A stretch of DNA of 64,000 bases from Talinum fruticosum. Lineage: Eukaryota > Streptophyta > Magnoliopsida > Caryophyllales > Talinaceae. The stretch lies in contig JAITYX010000076.1 in the NCBI GenBank assembly GCA_021018815.1, forward strand, positions 992,001 through 1,056,000, in the 5' to 3' direction. Shown here in pieces: positions 1 to 11,839 of the stretch. Both the position numbers and the translations under genes were made by a program. The notes under the pieces are model-generated. The model saw only the letters and a program-made list of their open reading frames with translations. It had not been told where the DNA came from and made no database searches. Each line of letters opens with the position of its first letter. Positions within the stretch are counted from its first letter, which is position 1.

Positions 1-251
1 ACTATTGCATGGTGATCCTGGGCAGGAAGAAAAGAGGGAGTAGCTCTAGTTAGAGAGATTGATTAAAGTACTAGGTAGCATAAGAAAATCTGCTGTGATT
101 CCTTTTGTTCATTGCCCACTTGCATTACAGACGACCCTTCATTCTATTTTCCCATTATTTTTCATGTGAAATGCGGAGACCTGTTATGTATATTGATGAA
201 TGATCCTAACTTATACAGAAAAGTGACGTTGTTGTTACTTTTTAAATGCAG
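1..251 (+). other. intron of the truncated VIT/vWA gene
   Basis: No coding exon with the expected family sequence is visible here. The stretch ends in a pyrimidine-rich tract and AAATGCAG, the acceptor for the first visible exon at 252. Earlier exons must lie left of the window. Confidence 0.5.
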
Positions 252-738
252 TTGTATCCATCCACTGTTCAAGACCTTTCATACGGATGTCCAGTGATTA
301 TATCAGGAAGATATAAAGGGAACCGACCGAAGTCTCTCAAAGTGCGTGGAACCTTGGCAGATATGACTACCTTTATTACAGACCTGAATATACACAAGGC
401 AGAAGATATGCCTCTAGACAAAGTAATGCTGCAATTGTTTATGATTTTGGAGCAAAGATATGTTTTAGATTTCTCAACCTTTCATTTCATAAAGAAAGCT
501 TATGCAAGCTATTTGCATCTTATGAGACTTGTCTCACCAAGATCTTCGTCATCCTTGAGAGTTGAGTCTTTAATTCCTTAGAGAGTGTGATGGGCTTGAT
601 ACTCCTGATTTCCCTTCCTTTGGCATCAACCTCTATGTGATTGACACCTTTGTTCATCTCTTTCTAAGGTCACCAGAATTCCCTCTTCCCCAGTGTTAAA
701 CATTGTTCTGAATTCTGAAACTCAAAAGATGTCTACTT

Positions 739-769
<31 letters not shown>

Positions 770-3114
770 CGTGGAGTTCATACTCCTGATCTTCTTTTTC
801 AGGCATCAACCTTTATGTGATTGAAACCTTTGTTCATGTCTTTCTCTGGTCACCATAAATGCCTCCCCCACCCTGGGGTGCTAAACATTCTTCGGAACTC
901 TTTAACTCAGAACATATCTACTTACTTTGTCCTACATGCATTCATCTAAAATTCTCTGTCAGGCATAACATATCTAATTAAGATTTCCGGGATCTCATTC
1001 GGTATTGGTTTTGCGCTTCTGAATTGTCTTCCAGTATTTCTTTTTGTCCAGTATATGCCTGGGGTTGCCCCTTTGCTCACTACAAGTGAACTTCTGTGTA
1101 TTCAATTTATTCTGTTCATTGTTCATCATGTGCTTGCGTGACTGCCTAAGATGTAGCCTTTTGTGCCTTCTATATTGAACTCAAACATCATTACAAGGAC
1201 AATTTGCATATTGAGATTGCATAATTTTTCAACCCTTCTGTTTGTGAATAGGACTGCAAGATATCTTATGTGATCCCCCTTCTCAATTCCTTGCTGCTTC
1301 TTCCTCTTCCTTGGTGGCCATTGCAGGTGTTTGCAAAGAGACAGATTGATGTTCTCACATCAAAAGCATGGTTTACGAGAAATAAGGAAATTGAGAAGCA
1401 GGTTTGTTCGTCTGTGAGGTCAACTTTCTATTTTACCTGCTTTTTTTTCCCCTTTTTTTGGGTGGTTGTGTGTGGCGTGCTTCCCTTGGACCTTGCTGTT
1501 CATATTGATCTCAGCTTATTAGTACCTTACTAGTCTGCAGTCTTGTCTTATGCAACTTATATGGACGTCCAAAATGGCAGAATGATTCACCTGATTTGAT
1601 TTTCTGATCTCTTATTTTGGAGTTGTCCTTGTAGGTGGCAGAGATCAGTATGCAAACAGGGGTTCCATCGGAATATACACGCATGATCTTAGTCCAGACC
1701 GATTGCCGAGATCTGCGGATGGATTCAATTATTGTACAAGCGGTATGTATACATGGAGATCGTAAATCTTCTTTTTCTTTGTATGCTGGGATCCCTCTCC
1801 CCCTCCCCCTCCCCCAAAAAAAAAGAAAAAAAATCAGATCTAGGGATGGATCCAGTACACTATGAACTTTCATTCTGGCCTTCCTTACCTCTGTTGCACC
1901 CTCCCCCACCCCCACCCCCCAAAAAAATCCCTATCTTTCAGGATATATAGTAAGCTCTTTAGATGTGTACTTATGCTCTTCTTCTTTGGTAAATGACCAC
2001 ATTTTACTTTATGTATGCCCCGAGTTATCCGGTTTAAAATGTTGTTGGGGATATATTACACTCTCTGGCAAGTGGATTTTACCTTCACGCAGATAATTAC
2101 ACGCAGTATCTCTGCAAGTGTGCATTGAATTGTGCTATTTTTTGGGAGTAGCTTTTCGGTGATCCCTTGACATTCTCCTTTATGCTGATACTGTTAACCA
2201 AATAATTGACATGTTTGGACTTGCATATATTTCCCTGATATTTAAACATAGGAAGGATAGACCTGTAATGCTATATATATATAAGGAAGATATCTAGTGA
2301 GAACTACATCTTAGAGTGAGAACTAAAAACTTTAAATCTGATCCCTTTATTTCTCATTCAAAGGCCATGAATGTGCCACATCACCCAATGTCTTCTCCCC
2401 ACACCCCCACCACCACTCCTCTCTTCTCTATCCAGGACTATGGTGCCCAGCCACACTGAACCGCCGGCCACCAAAACGGCGGTCACCTCTGGGCTCACTG
2501 GTGGTGTAGAACCCGATTAGAGTTCTCTGGCCACCGCCGTGGTGGTCGGCGTTCTGCTTCCCATCCAATTCAGGGAGTAAAATTTTGAACCCAACCACCC
2601 CACACTCGTCGACAATCATGGTCAGGCTTCACAGCGACCTCCATGAGCCTCGCCTGGGGCGGTTGTGCTCGGCCCACGTTCGTCGGCTGTTGGCGACCTT
2701 GGTGGTTGTTGCGATTTACTCATTTAATGTTGCTTCTTCTTCTCTCTCTCTCTCCTCAATTTCGCTCGACTTTGTGCCCAAATCTGGTTGAATTGAACCA
2801 GAACCAATATCCTCACCAAATCAATCTCTCCCGTTTGCCAAAGCACGGCTAATCCATAATTTACAAAAAACCCTAAAAGGGGCAGCATTAACCCTACACC
2901 GGAAAAGCAATTTCCGGCTAAAAATCAGCAGTGGGCCGTGGTGCTAGGCTTAGTGTTGGTGGCTACTGTTGTGCAGGTGGTGGTGGCATGGGGGCTGAGG
3001 GTTTTGGGTGGGTGGTTAGAGGAGAAGATGATGTGGCAAGTTTTAGACCATTAGATTAGAATTTAATGGTTCAGATTAATAGTTCTTATTTTAACTTACA
3101 GTTCCTATTGGATA

Positions 3115-3207
<93 letters not shown>

Positions 3208-4283
3208 AGCTCACTTAGGGGCTCATATTCATGGGAACACCCTAAGTGAGGGAAGGCATGGGAGGGGAAGGGAGAAACAAGGGCAGTGGTAGCTCCCAAT
3301 GCCTCTAGTGGGATTTAAACCCAAACCTCCTTGTTGGAAGGTGGGTCAACTCCAGACCACCCTGTGGTGGTTCTAATGCAGTAACATATGCCATATAGTA
3401 CATCATGCCTTCATTCTTCATTCTCAAATTTCTGGCAAGTGGATTCTTATGAGTGGCAATTTTTGTTCTTTGCTATTTTGATCAAAACATGTATATCAAT
3501 TTCATCATCCTATGAATCTTGTGTTGCTATAATGTCATTAAGTATCTGACGGAAGTAAAGAGAATGAAAGATGAACACAATCTGTCATTGACAATCATTG
3601 TTGGATTCATGGTTTCATATTGAACATACCCCTTTGAATTCCTACACCCACCACCACCACCTCGTAGTGGGCATCCACCTGAGCCAGGCTTGAGCAGATC
3701 AAGATGTAGGCAGCTATCTCTTGACCAACAGAAATATCAATTCGCATCTATTTTGTCACCTTCCTCTTTTACCCCTCTCTGTCTCTCTTCTCCAATTTTT
3801 TTCCTCCCATGCGCCGGCCTGCTCTGCCAAACACATATTTGCTCGAGTTTTTTCTATTTGATGCTGAATGTACTCTATTATGTAACAAATTTAAGCCCTT
3901 CTAATTTTTGCTTACAAATATATTTCCTCCCAAAATTTATGCAGAAAGAGGCATATGACAAAACCAATCTGCAGAAGATGATAAGTGGCCGGAAAATATT
4001 TCCACTACCAAGTCTGGGAATTGGTTTCGGGGATTTGAAAAAGACCGCCCAGAATCTGCCTCCTGGGGTAACAATAAAGGAGCCAGATGTCACAGAGTTG
4101 ATACTTAAAACTGCTAGCGGCTGCTGCAGCCAACTACTAGATCGAATCTGTTGCATGTGCTTTATACAGGCTTGTTCTAAGTTGAGTGATCAATTTGTGA
4201 TCACTTTATCTCAATTATGTGCCGCCCTTTCATGTTTTGAATGCATCGAATGTTGCTATGATCTATGCGATAACTGTGGCTAG
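252..4283 (+). CDS. VIT/von Willebrand factor A domain protein, C-terminal exons (5' part outside window)
   Basis: Four terminal exons can be read: 252-422, 1327-1401, 1635-1742 and 3945-4283 (stop TAG). All three introns are phase 0 with AG/GT borders, and the frame is open across all joins, giving 230 residues. The exons begin LYPSTVQDLSYG, then VFAKRQIDVLTSK, VAEISMQTGVPSEYT and KEAYDKTNLQKMISG. The last exon has the conserved GRKIFPLPSLGIGFG stretch and ends in a very Cys-rich tail (CCSQLLDRICCMCFIQ ... CFECIECC). From family knowledge this matches the C-terminus of plant inter-alpha-trypsin-inhibitor-heavy-chain-like proteins (N-terminal VIT, central vWA), such as At1g19110 and At1g72500. 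The VIT and vWA domains lie upstream of base 1, so the assignment rests on the tail and on synteny. The molecular function of the plant family is not well established. Unlike its neighbours it shows no frame break. The last intron (1743-3944) is enlarged by repeats. Confidence 0.75.
599..922. repeat. tandem duplication of ~180 bp in a VIT/vWA intron
   Basis: Two diverged copies start with ATACTCCTGAT at 599 and 780. Both continue with a GGCATCAACCT(C/T)TATGTGATTG block, TTTGTTCATNTCTTTCT, and TAAACATT...GAA, and finish near ATCTACTTA. The period is about 181 bp. A (GA)n microsatellite at 740-767 separates them. Confidence 0.7.
740..767. repeat. (AG)n microsatellite
   Basis: Uninterrupted AG dinucleotides between the two copies of the intronic duplication. 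Confidence 0.9.
2283..3118. mobile_element. non-autonomous DNA element with imperfect inverted ends and a GC-rich core
   Basis: The left end reads GTGAGAACTACATCTTAG...AGAACTAAAAACTTTAAATCTGATCC. The reverse complement of the right end reads AGGAACTGTAAGTTAAAA...AGAACTATTAATCTGAACC. The two ends match with gaps over about 45 bp, so they form degenerate terminal inverted repeats. The core (about 2390-3050) is much richer in G and C than its surroundings, with a CCGCCGGCCACC-type composition. It lies in the last intron of the VIT/vWA gene and is flanked by AT microsatellites. It could be a MULE- or Helitron-type carrier of captured sequence. No target-site duplication could be fixed because both flanks are simple repeats. 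Confidence 0.45.
3117..3204. repeat. compound (CT)n(AT)n microsatellite
   Basis: About 30 bp of CT repeats run directly into about 56 bp of AT repeats, at the right border of the intronic element. Confidence 0.9.
3205..3390 (-). mobile_element. possible tRNA-derived SINE
   Basis: On the - strand this reads GTGGTCTGGAGTTGACCC (A-box-like), then GGGTTTAAATCCCAC, which contains GGTTTAAATCC, close to the Pol III B-box GGTTCRANNCC. The following sequence runs into the (AT)n tract, which would be a simple-repeat 3' tail. No target-site duplication was found and no family name is claimed. A chance B-box match is possible. Confidence 0.3.
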
Positions 4284-4834
4284 CTGCCTCTAGTCCAAAG
4301 CAAAGTATACATATGTATAAGATGTACTGTTGTGCCAAAATTATGTATATAATGTACATTTCCCATGATTTAAATTCTCACGTGACAAGTTATTCTGATC
4401 GATCTTGCTACGAGATGAGAGCATCTGACGATGAGTGTGAAATTGTGTGTGAGTATTGCTTTATATGTATGTTCATTTTGTTTCGTGGAGCCGTAAGCTG
4501 TTGGAGTTTCAGGACTGTTTGTTTTGTTTCTCTCATGTCGAATAATTAGCTTGTGATAAGATCAATTTTGAGTATAGAAAATCCAGGTCAAAAGTTAAAT
4601 GCAATTGTCACCTAGGTGCACTGTAGGGATACATACCCATATGTAAGATCATATAGGTAGCAGTCTGATCCATTGCATCACCACTTACCAAGAGTTGCTT
4701 TCAGCATTAACGACTACCTAATTCAATTAGAGAGAAATTACTTTGCATTTTTTTCAGTCAGAATATTCTTTTAGAGTTGGTGGATTTTGCGGTTATTTGT
4801 TGTGATAGGTTTATTGTCAGTTGTGATATTTATT

Positions 4835-5982
4835 GGATGCACTTATAATGATTGTCATCATATGACAACCACTACAAAGAGAGAAATCGAACCGTATAAG
4901 TGTCATATGTAAATCTTATCCATTTATTTTTTTAATTTTTAAATAATTAAAAAATATATTTAAAGAATTAAAAAAGTGATTATAAGAACGAATTATACAA
5001 GGCTTGTTTGGTTTTCCTTGATAAATCAACTACTTAAAATTTTCTTAAATCGAATATAGATTGTTTTGGCAAAATAAAAAGGAAAAATAAATTGAATATA
5101 CAAGTCCTTCTTTCCCATGGTCCATCCAAATCCCCAACCTCAGCATTCATGTTGGCAAAATCCTCAACCCTTCATTAATTCCGGCCAACCCCCTCCCTCA
5201 CAAATCCCCTAATTACATTCAGAGAACCGATGGTGTTATTATTGTCAAAAATAGGGGTTGCTGGACGGTGAATAAAAAAAAGAGGGAGACAGGAGGTTGT
5301 CATGAACAAGATGCCTCAATGGAAACACCGGAAAATATGTTGAGCATTACCCACGAAAATCCAGTCGGAGAGTATGTCGGACATGGGAGAAAGAAGGGAC
5401 GATAGATACGAGATGAAGATAACGGTCATGGTCTACCGTAATTAGTCACCGGATAGTGGCCGGAAAAGTTAGACTATTGGCCGGCGTGATTTACTCTATG
5501 GATTGGACATGATACTTTCAGCAATAGCGTCGGTGGGGATGGATATGGACGGAGGAGGACGATCGGCTTTGTTAATTGGGTAGTCTGCCGAATTTGGCCG
5601 AAAAAATGGACAAAGCTTACGACTCCCGATCTTGGTTGGGGTTTGATTGAAATTTGGAAGAGCTTCGATGATGGCCGCAGTAAAATGGAGGTCGTCGGAA
5701 TTTTGGTGGAAAAAATGACAATTAGTTTGATAAGAACGTGGTTTGAGGTTATTGGGTTATTTTTTCCCAAGGGTGGTTAATTAAACGGTTTGCCAAACAT
5801 AATAATAATCAATTATTTTAATTTAATTTTTAAAATACTTCATTAAATTTTTAAAATTAAATTTTAATTTAATTAAAAGAAAAAAATGAATGGTTATGAT
5901 TATTGTGATACACATGTACGGTGCATGATTAATGCATCTTGTGGTGATTGTCGTATAGCGACTGGTCGTTATAAGTTTTTCC
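4835..5982. mobile_element. non-autonomous Mutator-like element with long TIRs and 9-bp TSD
   Basis: The left end GGATGCACTTATAATG and the reverse complement of the right end GGAAAAACTTATAACG start long imperfect inverted repeats. The match continues through GACAA(C/T)CAC(T/C)ACAA, then GTA...GTGT, then CATTTATTTTTTT, for at least 130 bp on each side. The flanks are ATATTTATT (4826-4834) and TTATTTATT (5983-5991), a 9-bp target duplication with one mismatch. Long TIRs plus a 9-bp duplication are typical of MULEs. No transposase is encoded. The interior (about 5090-5760) has mixed composition and a 98-codon antisense open frame (5770-5474) without a recognised domain, so it may carry captured sequence. 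Confidence 0.75.
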
Positions 5983-6534
5983 TTATTTATTTTATTAAAT
6001 GGTCATATGTTCTAGTCGTTTGTATACTTACCATGACTTATTGGCCAATTAATTATCGAAAAAATATTTTTTGAAATGCTATTTTACATGTGAATCTTAA
6101 TAAAAAGTACAATACAACCTTTCCTCCCTTGGGTTCATTCTAAATTTATAAAAATAAACAGGCAACCAACATGTAGTTCTAAAGTTGATTCATTTGGACC
6201 TTCTGCCCAAATAAGTAAGACATCAAGTGTGGGATTAATGATAACTTGCCTTACGGAAAAAGAAAAGTTTGTCAAAGAAAGAAAGGAGGGGACATTGACC
6301 TATATTTGAAATCGAAATTGAGTGATCCGAATCTAAACCTAAAACAAACACGAGTATAAAGTATAATTAAAATTCGAATTGAACCAAATTGAACGAAACT
6401 TGATCTAAAATTTTTTACAAATCTCTTTTTATAAGACAAGTTTATTGGATTAATTATTAATTAATTTTAAAAATAATAAGTAATTAATGTAAACCTAATC
6501 TAAATCTAATGAGAAATGACTAGGGGTGTTAATT

Positions 6535-6730
6535 AGACAAATTCGGACCGGACCGGACCGTATTGAACCAAATCGAATAAGAGAAATTGGCGGACCGAAA
6601 GCTGGACTGAATAACTTTCGGTTTGGACTTGGACTGGATTGAAAAAACCTGGATAGAATAGCTTTCGATTTGGACTCGAACCGGACTCGAAAAACCCGGA
6701 TTGAACTTGGACCGGACCGAAGTGAGACTT
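6535..6730. repeat. degenerate GGACCGGA/TTTGGACT repeat island
   Basis: Imperfect iterations of GGACCGGACC, GACTGGA, TTCGGTTTGGACT and ACCCGGATTGAAC. Apparent open frames on the - strand arise from this periodicity and are not genes. Confidence 0.6.
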
Positions 6731-7301
6731 ATATTTTTTTAGTAATTTATTCGGTCCTCGGTCTGAATTAGACCGAAAATCAAATAAAAAATTTTGCAAA
6801 CTGTGAACTGAATTAAATATGATCGGTCCAATTTAATCCACTATAATTTAAGACGATTTTCAATACGGTTGGATTTTGAAAAGAATAATAATGCACAACC
6901 CTGCAAATGACCGTTTGGTAGGAGGACCAGAATTGCCAAAGTCCTTTGACTGCAGTCTGCAGCTGTTCTAACCTAATCAAATGGCGTTCATATCGCAGCA
7001 AATATAGACAGGGAGCAGAACCGCTGAGCTGTTATGACATAATTAGACCATCGTGTCATCACTCCATTGGTCCTTTCAAACAACTGTTTCTCTATTGCTC
7101 TTCGTTCCGACCAAAAAATAAAAAATACAAAATAAAAAATAAAAAATTGTAAGTTCCCCACCTTCCCTCCTCCTTTTCCCGCTCTCTCTCTGTCTATCTC
7201 TCTCCCTCCTTTCTCCACATCCATGGCTTCCGAGCTGCGAAACTGAACCCTTCAGCTTCCTAATTCATGCCAAGCCTCCCCCAAATTCCTCCCTGATTCT
7301 A

Positions 7302-10300
7302 ATGGCTTTGCTTCTACGTGGATATCTCCTCATATTAATCGCTTCTGCCTTCTTTCATGCCATCAGGTAACTTCGTTTCCTTTTTTTCTTCGTCATGTTG
7401 AATTTATGCTTGATTGTTGCTCAATATGATCTTTAGGTTGCTCCAATTTCTTTTCTTTAAATTGAAACTTGTTCCTAGTTTCACAGATTCGATCAGTTAG
7501 CAATTTTTGGTGGAATTATAAAAGTGGGGAAGTCCCATGTTGACAAACTAAAGAGTCTTGGGCATATTTATAAGCTTGTGAGTTAACCTAGTTAGCTTTT
7601 ATGTTAGCTTTTATGCATTGATTAAAATTTTAACAGATATGGTTACTGAGTTTATCTGGATAAGGATGATCCCGTGTCGTCAATTTTATTTTTGTCATAT
7701 TTTTTGATTTGCCCTTGTACTCTCCCGATGCATCAGCATAGGGTTTAGTGTTTGTGCACGTTTGGATCTACAGGATGATTATGTTAGTGTGATTCAGCTT
7801 CATTGGATTGTTTTGAGGCTATCCAGGGTCTCTTTGATTCAGGAAGCGGTGAAGTCTTGCCCTCCCCTCAAATTTAAGCTTGTTTAGCTGAAAATCAGCT
7901 GATGGTTGTATTGCTGTGGCTGGCATTTGGGATTAAATGGTGCTGTTTCTGTTGTGTAATTGTGTTAAGCACAGCGGGCTTGAAGTTCCATTTACACCGT
8001 GGCATATTCAATACTCAGATAGTACAAATGTGTATTGGTGCTCAAATTCCAATGCTATTAGATCCATCTTAGTTGCTTTCATTTGGGTTTGAAGCTTTCC
8101 TCTGATTTATTCGGGTGAAAGGAATATGTATGTTGGTTTGATGTGAAAGCAAGAGAAAATCCCCAGTGGAGAAAATAGAAAAAGGTGCTTTGTTTTGAAC
8201 TAATGTCTCACATGTAGCTCAAGTTGAATCTAATTAGGTGTTCCTTCAGTTAAATGAAGGCAAGCAGATTTTAGGGGCAAAGCATTGCTACATAATACAA
8301 GTCCTGGGGGACATTCATTTGGAAATATCAAGTGGTTCATTAGATATTAAGATTGGTCAAGTCATCGATTCATAACCTTTTGCACTAGATGATAATAGGC
8401 TTTTGGCTGATTTTCATACTTGAGATAAATCCAACACGATTGTGTAGGCCTTCCTTCCCATTGGTACTTCTCCTGAAATAGTAAAATCCTGATTGTGACT
8501 CTCAATGCCACTCTTGTTTGATGCTTTCGCTTATACTCTCCCTTTTATTGGGGTGATATTTCTTGTGAACTGGGGAGAGTCAATGAATTGTCAGTCCTAA
8601 ATTGTGGAACCATTGTATAGTCTGGTATTACATGATAGGAAATCGGACCCCAGTATCTTTCCTACATTACACATTACAGATCAGATACAAGGAATATACA
8701 GGATCAAACTACATATTTGTTGCTTGAGATCCAGTATTTTCACTGTCTTTCCTGTGTCTCTGAACTGTGGCGAGGTTTGAGACTTTTAGCTACATTATCA
8801 AGTCTTCACTCAGTACAATGACATTTGATTACCTTATGGCCCTGCATTAAACTCCCTCAGACTAAGCTATAACTTGGACCCGGGGGGTAAGATTTGGATG
8901 TTTTGTAACAGTAACTATATTGCTATGATCAAGGGGGTCACAGAGTAGTTTCTCTTTGTTAAATTGATGACTTCCACTTCAGGGGGATATAGTACTGACC
9001 TCATCTTTCAATGAATGGCCATTACTTTTGCTGCTTCAATTTGAACTGTGCAGAATAACTTGCTTTTTTCCCCCTTTTTTTGGGCATCTGATGAAATTTA
9101 GAGATGAGCTTGCCTCAACCTATAACACTGATTTGTGCAATATTGCTAATTAGTTGTGTTCTAACTCTGAAACTTGGAATATCTCCAGGTTTTCATGTTG
9201 CAGTGCAACAGAGAAGGAGAAAACATTAGCAATGATAAAGCCAGATGGTCTGTATGGTAACTATGATGATCGAATAAAAAAGATGGTTGTGGATTCTGGC
9301 TTTAGCATTACAAGGGAGAAGAGGATTCAGCTTGATGAGGGTACTGCGAGGAGCTTTTATGCTGAGCATTCTTCTAAAAGCTTTTTCCAAACCTTATCAA
9401 GTATATGACAAGGTATTTGATTTTGTGAGTGATTTTTACTTCTTAAGCATTGATTTTAACCCCCAAAACCATATACATCAATACCAACATGCATTGTGGG
9501 TCCCCACTTTTGTTGGGTTTGGGAAATCCAGATGTAGACAATCTTCATTCATGTGTAAGCACAGCCACATAGATTGATCCCAATAAACCCATGAAGTTTT
9601 TTCGTATAAATTTAAACTTTTGGATGAAATAAGCCTTTTGTAAGGCAATTAGGAATTCAATGGATAGAACAGCACTAGCTTATAAAACAAATAAAATTAG
9701 AAAATTCTGGTGCTTAAATCATATAGAAATTATAATTCCTTGGAACTTGCATTTTTTATTTAATTTTTGTAGTAATCAGTGAAATGCTGCTGTTTCTTAA
9801 TTCTAATTCTGACTGTGGTATTTACCAACTTTGATTGCTAGGTTATTGAGCTAGATGGTAGCCAGTTATGCATAGTCGTATTTCCTAAAAATTCCATGTG
9901 AGATTGGTACAGTGAAAACAGTTCTTTGTTGGTCTAGTTTCTCAGGATAGGGGCTCACTTCTTGCTCATGTTCGCTTTAAAAGATTTGGATGGTCCTAAG
10001 TTACTTTTTCAAATGCTTGCAGCATGATTTCCTGAAAGAAGGCTCTATTCTCATTTACTTCTTTGTTGTTTGCATGAGGCATGGTTTTTTGAGGAGATCC
10101 AGTTCATCTTAGGAATGCATTTGTTGCTCAGGTCTAAAAACATGCAACTCTGTTGTGATGGATTTCACAAAAGCAATATCATGTATTATCTATCTGATTT
10201 TTCTGCATTTTAACTAATTAGATTTTCATTCACTTCGAAGTTAGAATTAATAACAATCTCATACAAGGAAAGTTGAAGGCACTAACTGAAATGTTCGCCT

Positions 10301-11839
10301 GAAAATTGTTTGGAATTCAATAGACAGATTATCCTTAAAACTTTCTTACTATTGATCTTTTACCCCCTCCTCCCATCCCCCTGAAACAAAACCCCAAAAA
10401 AATAAAATCTTTCCTTTCGGGGATCTCTCTGTGAATGATCCTGTTATGTTCATCAACTAGATCACCCTGACAATATAAGATGAGATTCCTGTATGAGATG
10501 TCCAGCTTCTCACCAAGTTCTCTTTCTTTGAGTAGTGGTCTGGTGTTGGTAATGGTTCTGGAGAAAGAAAATGCCGTTGCTGATTGGCGAAACCTGATTG
10601 GACCTACCGATGTTGAGAAGGCCAAAGTCACTCATCCTCACAGGTTGTTAGCATCTGCAGACTGCATACTGCAAACCCCCTCCTCCCCCTCCCTTTCCTA
10701 GGCTAAAAATTGAAAAAAAAATTTAGTTCACTCAGTTATTTCCGACCTGTTTTCATTATTCTGCGTGACTTCTTACCCTTTCTTTTTGGCTGCTTCAGCA
10801 TAAGAGCATTGTGTGGGGTCAGCATGGAGAGGAATTGTGTCCACGGTTCTGATTCTATTCAATCTGCCTCAAGGGAGATATCATTTTTCTTTGGTATGAG
10901 TTCTGTCCTATAAACTCATCTATTTGAGTCACCGTATGATATTTTTTCAGATTTGTGTTGGATTATATGAAAGTGGGCTTATCCTACATTGACAAATTTA
11001 GAAGCAGTAGTCTTGTATGTAAGTTACGGAGTCAACCTACCCATTGCCAATAGGTTTTAGCTGGATCTTCTCTTGGGCTTATAACATAACCCATTTGTTT
11101 ACGGCCCAATCTGGTATTTGAAGTTATGCTACATGAGGGGGTGTGTTCCGTTATATGATAGTGAAGTTGTCCCACATTAACACGCTTAGAGGCGTTGAGC
11201 ATGTATGTAAATTAGGAAGTTACTCCACCTAGTAATGTGATAGATATCTTGGCTAGAGGTGTTTCAAAAGTAAAATTTTGAGCAACAGGAATGTAAATTC
11301 CTGATACGTGGGATCTGTAAACTGTGCCTATTGCCGCTGCCAGCAAGTTTATATTTCTTTACAAAACTGAGATCACAAATTAGTCTCTTGGGATTCTCCT
11401 TTGTCGATATGACTGATAATCTTGGCTGGATATGCTCACCAGACTGCTGTTTAATAAGTTAAGACAGTATCAGACAATGAGATGAACTGCTCTGAAGTTG
11501 TGGACTTTTTTAATTAAAGTATTTCTGTGTGGAATATTAGTAGGTTGTTTTGAGATGGTTAAGTTTATGACCCACATACATAAACCACCAAACTTACGGA
11601 ATTTCAGGTAATCTTTAAGTGACATGGTTTACTGGTAAAGGGAGGCCGGAGTAAATATTGATCAATTTTCTGCTCTGTTTCTGACTAATAAATTACCACA
11701 AGTGCCCAGAAATTAGTAAAACCAATTGAGCAACTTTTAATTATGAGTCATTGAGTATTGTGGTGACTCCTTTGCCTTTTTCTTCGTCGTGATCCTCTGA
11801 ATTACAGACATTGATGGAACAAGACATGATGAGTTGTGA
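7302..11839 (+). CDS. NDK5: nucleoside diphosphate kinase, NDK5 type, ER-luminal (one frame break)
   Basis: Transfers the terminal phosphate between nucleoside tri- and diphosphates through a phospho-histidine. Exons: 7302-7366, 9189-9412, 10536-10643, 10799-10893 and 11808-11839 (stop TGA), giving about 174 residues once the break is allowed for. The N-terminus MALLLRGYLLILIASAFFHA is a clear signal peptide. The kinase core has MIKPDG, then GPTDVEKAK, and the active-site motif NCVHGSDS with the catalytic His. The last short exon reads DIDGTRHDEL-stop, so the protein ends in HDEL, the plant ER-retention signal. Start chosen because this ATG begins the signal peptide. Exon 2 carries a 1-base deficit in the T5 run at 9382-9386. 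After SFF the family frame continues as PNLIKYMT one base out of register and meets TGA at 9406-9408 otherwise. All other family positions look intact, so an assembly indel is likelier than a pseudogene. Confidence 0.85.
7515..11235 (+). repeat. three dispersed copies of an LTR-like motif in NDK5-like introns
   Basis: Related segments lie at about 7515-7605, 10955-11060 and 11140-11235. Each reads roughly TTATATGAAAGTGG-(G/A)-CTTATCC(C/T)ACATTGACAAA-(C/T)T-(A/T)-AGAG...(C/A)TTG...GTATGTAAGTTA. The arrangement (ATATGA...GTCCCACATTGA...) resembles the repeated block near the start of many plant LTR or TRIM sequences. Copies are short and diverged. No complete LTR pair or internal domain is visible. 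Confidence 0.4.

Larger units (their letters stand above)
4284..7301. other. intergenic region between the VIT/vWA gene and the NDK5-like gene
   Basis: Contains the 3' flank of the upstream gene, a 1.15-kb Mutator-like element (4835-5982), a degenerate GGACCGGAC repeat island (6535-6730) and CT-rich sequence at 7155-7215, probably 5' UTR or promoter of the next gene. I see no other gene. The open frames here lack recognisable domains. Confidence 0.6.

Noticed and set aside
1511..1915. 134-codon - strand frame near the VIT/vWA exons
   Set aside because: It overlaps a conserved sense exon (1635-1742) and contains homopolymer-coded GRGRGRG sequence.
6533..6799. 88-codon - strand frame with Gln/Ser-rich repeats
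   Set aside because: It comes from the degenerate GGACCGGA island and has no family resemblance.
7302..11839. Calling the NDK5-like, LAZY, LSM1, EXO70 and PRK8-like genes pseudogenes
   Set aside because: Each has only one or two single-base breaks at mononucleotide runs and otherwise complete domains, start, stop and splice sites, which fits sequence error better.
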